Assembly: GCA_030267215.1 (NCBI GenBank)
Contig: JAJDJP010000007.1
Span: 1-61,932 of the forward strand
Direction: 5' to 3'
Length of the DNA: 61,932 nucleotides
From: Ruminococcaceae bacterium OttesenSCG-928-A16
GTDB lineage: Bacteria > Bacillota > Clostridia > Oscillospirales > Ruminococcaceae
Every line of letters begins with the position of its first letter. Position 1 is the first letter of the stretch. Shown here piece after piece: positions 61,815-61,932 of this stretch. Made by a program: the position numbers and the translations under genes. The notes beneath the pieces were generated by a model. The model saw only the letters and a program-made list of their open reading frames with translations. It did no database searches and was not told the DNA's origin.

Positions 61815-61932
61815 ATGGAATTTTTAGAAGAACTTTTTGAAAACGAGGCACTTACCTATGTCCAGCTTGCCAAAAAATTAAGGGCCAGCAGCACCATAAA
61901 ACTTGCCAACCTTGCAGGCGGCGAATATGTGG
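61815..61932 (+). CDS. Start of a probable phage scaffold (Gp20-like) gene, cut by the window end
   Basis: The first 39 codons (MEFLEELFENEALTYVQLAK...LANLAGGEYV) resemble the beginning of Firmicute phage scaffolding proteins, where a short acidic start is followed by (I)KLANLxxGxYV. AGGAAGTTGTGAAA precedes the ATG. The assignment also rests on position after the portal gene. Confidence 0.55.
   Translation, partial: MEFLEELFENEALTYVQLAKKLRASSTIKLANLAGGEYV

Noticed and set aside
54981-61932. Diversity-generating retroelement or toxin-antitoxin system in the prophage
   Set aside because: No reverse transcriptase, template/variable repeat pair or recognisable toxin is present; the repressor-protease pair explains the left genes.

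Overview
The window looks like a chromosome segment of an anaerobic Gram-positive member of the Clostridia (Oscillospirales-like, intermediate GC). This assignment is inferred from gene content: SipW-type signal peptidase with camelysin/TasA-like substrates, two superoxide reductase-type proteins, Gram-positive lipoprotein signals, a CarD-type regulator, LytTR and YesMN-type two-component systems. No rRNA is present; two tRNA-Ser genes are.

Layout. 0-6 kb (minus): an ECF-like sigma factor fused to a membrane segment and Ig-like exterior, an alkyltransferase-like protein, an endonuclease/exonuclease/phosphatase-fold protein and RecG. 6-9.2 kb: RsmA (KsgA), an M3-family lipoprotein peptidase and a superoxide reductase-like protein. 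9.3-12 kb: a divergent GHKL sensor kinase and LytTR response regulator. 12.2-22.1 kb (minus): a sugar uptake and sensing block with an Mgl-type ABC importer (MglB, MglA, MglC), a YesMN-like two-component system and two further sugar-binding proteins. The sensor kinase of this block carries an in-frame TAA exactly before its ATPase domain. 22.3-29.7 kb: a Pr6Pr membrane protein, a V4R protein paired with a GGDEF cyclase, a polar amino acid ABC importer, a GatB/YqeY protein, a CarD-like regulator and a PepSY lipoprotein.

30-45 kb is the most distinctive part. It has a second sigma factor fused to a membrane segment, a secreted membrane-anchored protein, and (after an unrelated serine hydrolase) a minus-strand block of a 2287-residue surface protein, SipW, three SipW-type (TasA/camelysin-like) proteins and a small surface protein with a sortase-like tail. 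The last protein is a paralogue of the one beside the sigma factor. I read this as an extracellular fibre or matrix system whose regulator may be one of the membrane-tethered sigma factors.

45.5-52.6 kb is a patchwork of imported material and remnants: a C-terminal scrap of xylose isomerase, a MarR-SOR-NmrA operon with an almost ideal operator-promoter, a GNAT gene lacking a normal start codon, a LytTR-DUF3021-ABC exporter cassette, an IS3-type transposase scrap and truncated genes. Base and codon use here (richer in GC-ending codons) differs visibly from the flanks. 52.6-54.6 kb has a NERD-domain protein, a small membrane protein and two tRNA-Ser genes, followed by a 160-bp MITE-like element with target-site duplication. 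55-61.9 kb is a prophage: repressor and ImmA-like protease, a three-operator divergent control region, a Cro-like protein, an ArpU/RinA-like regulator, TerS, TerL, portal and the start of a probable scaffold gene. No integrase or replication module lies between the control region and the packaging genes, and the phage genes look host-like in composition.
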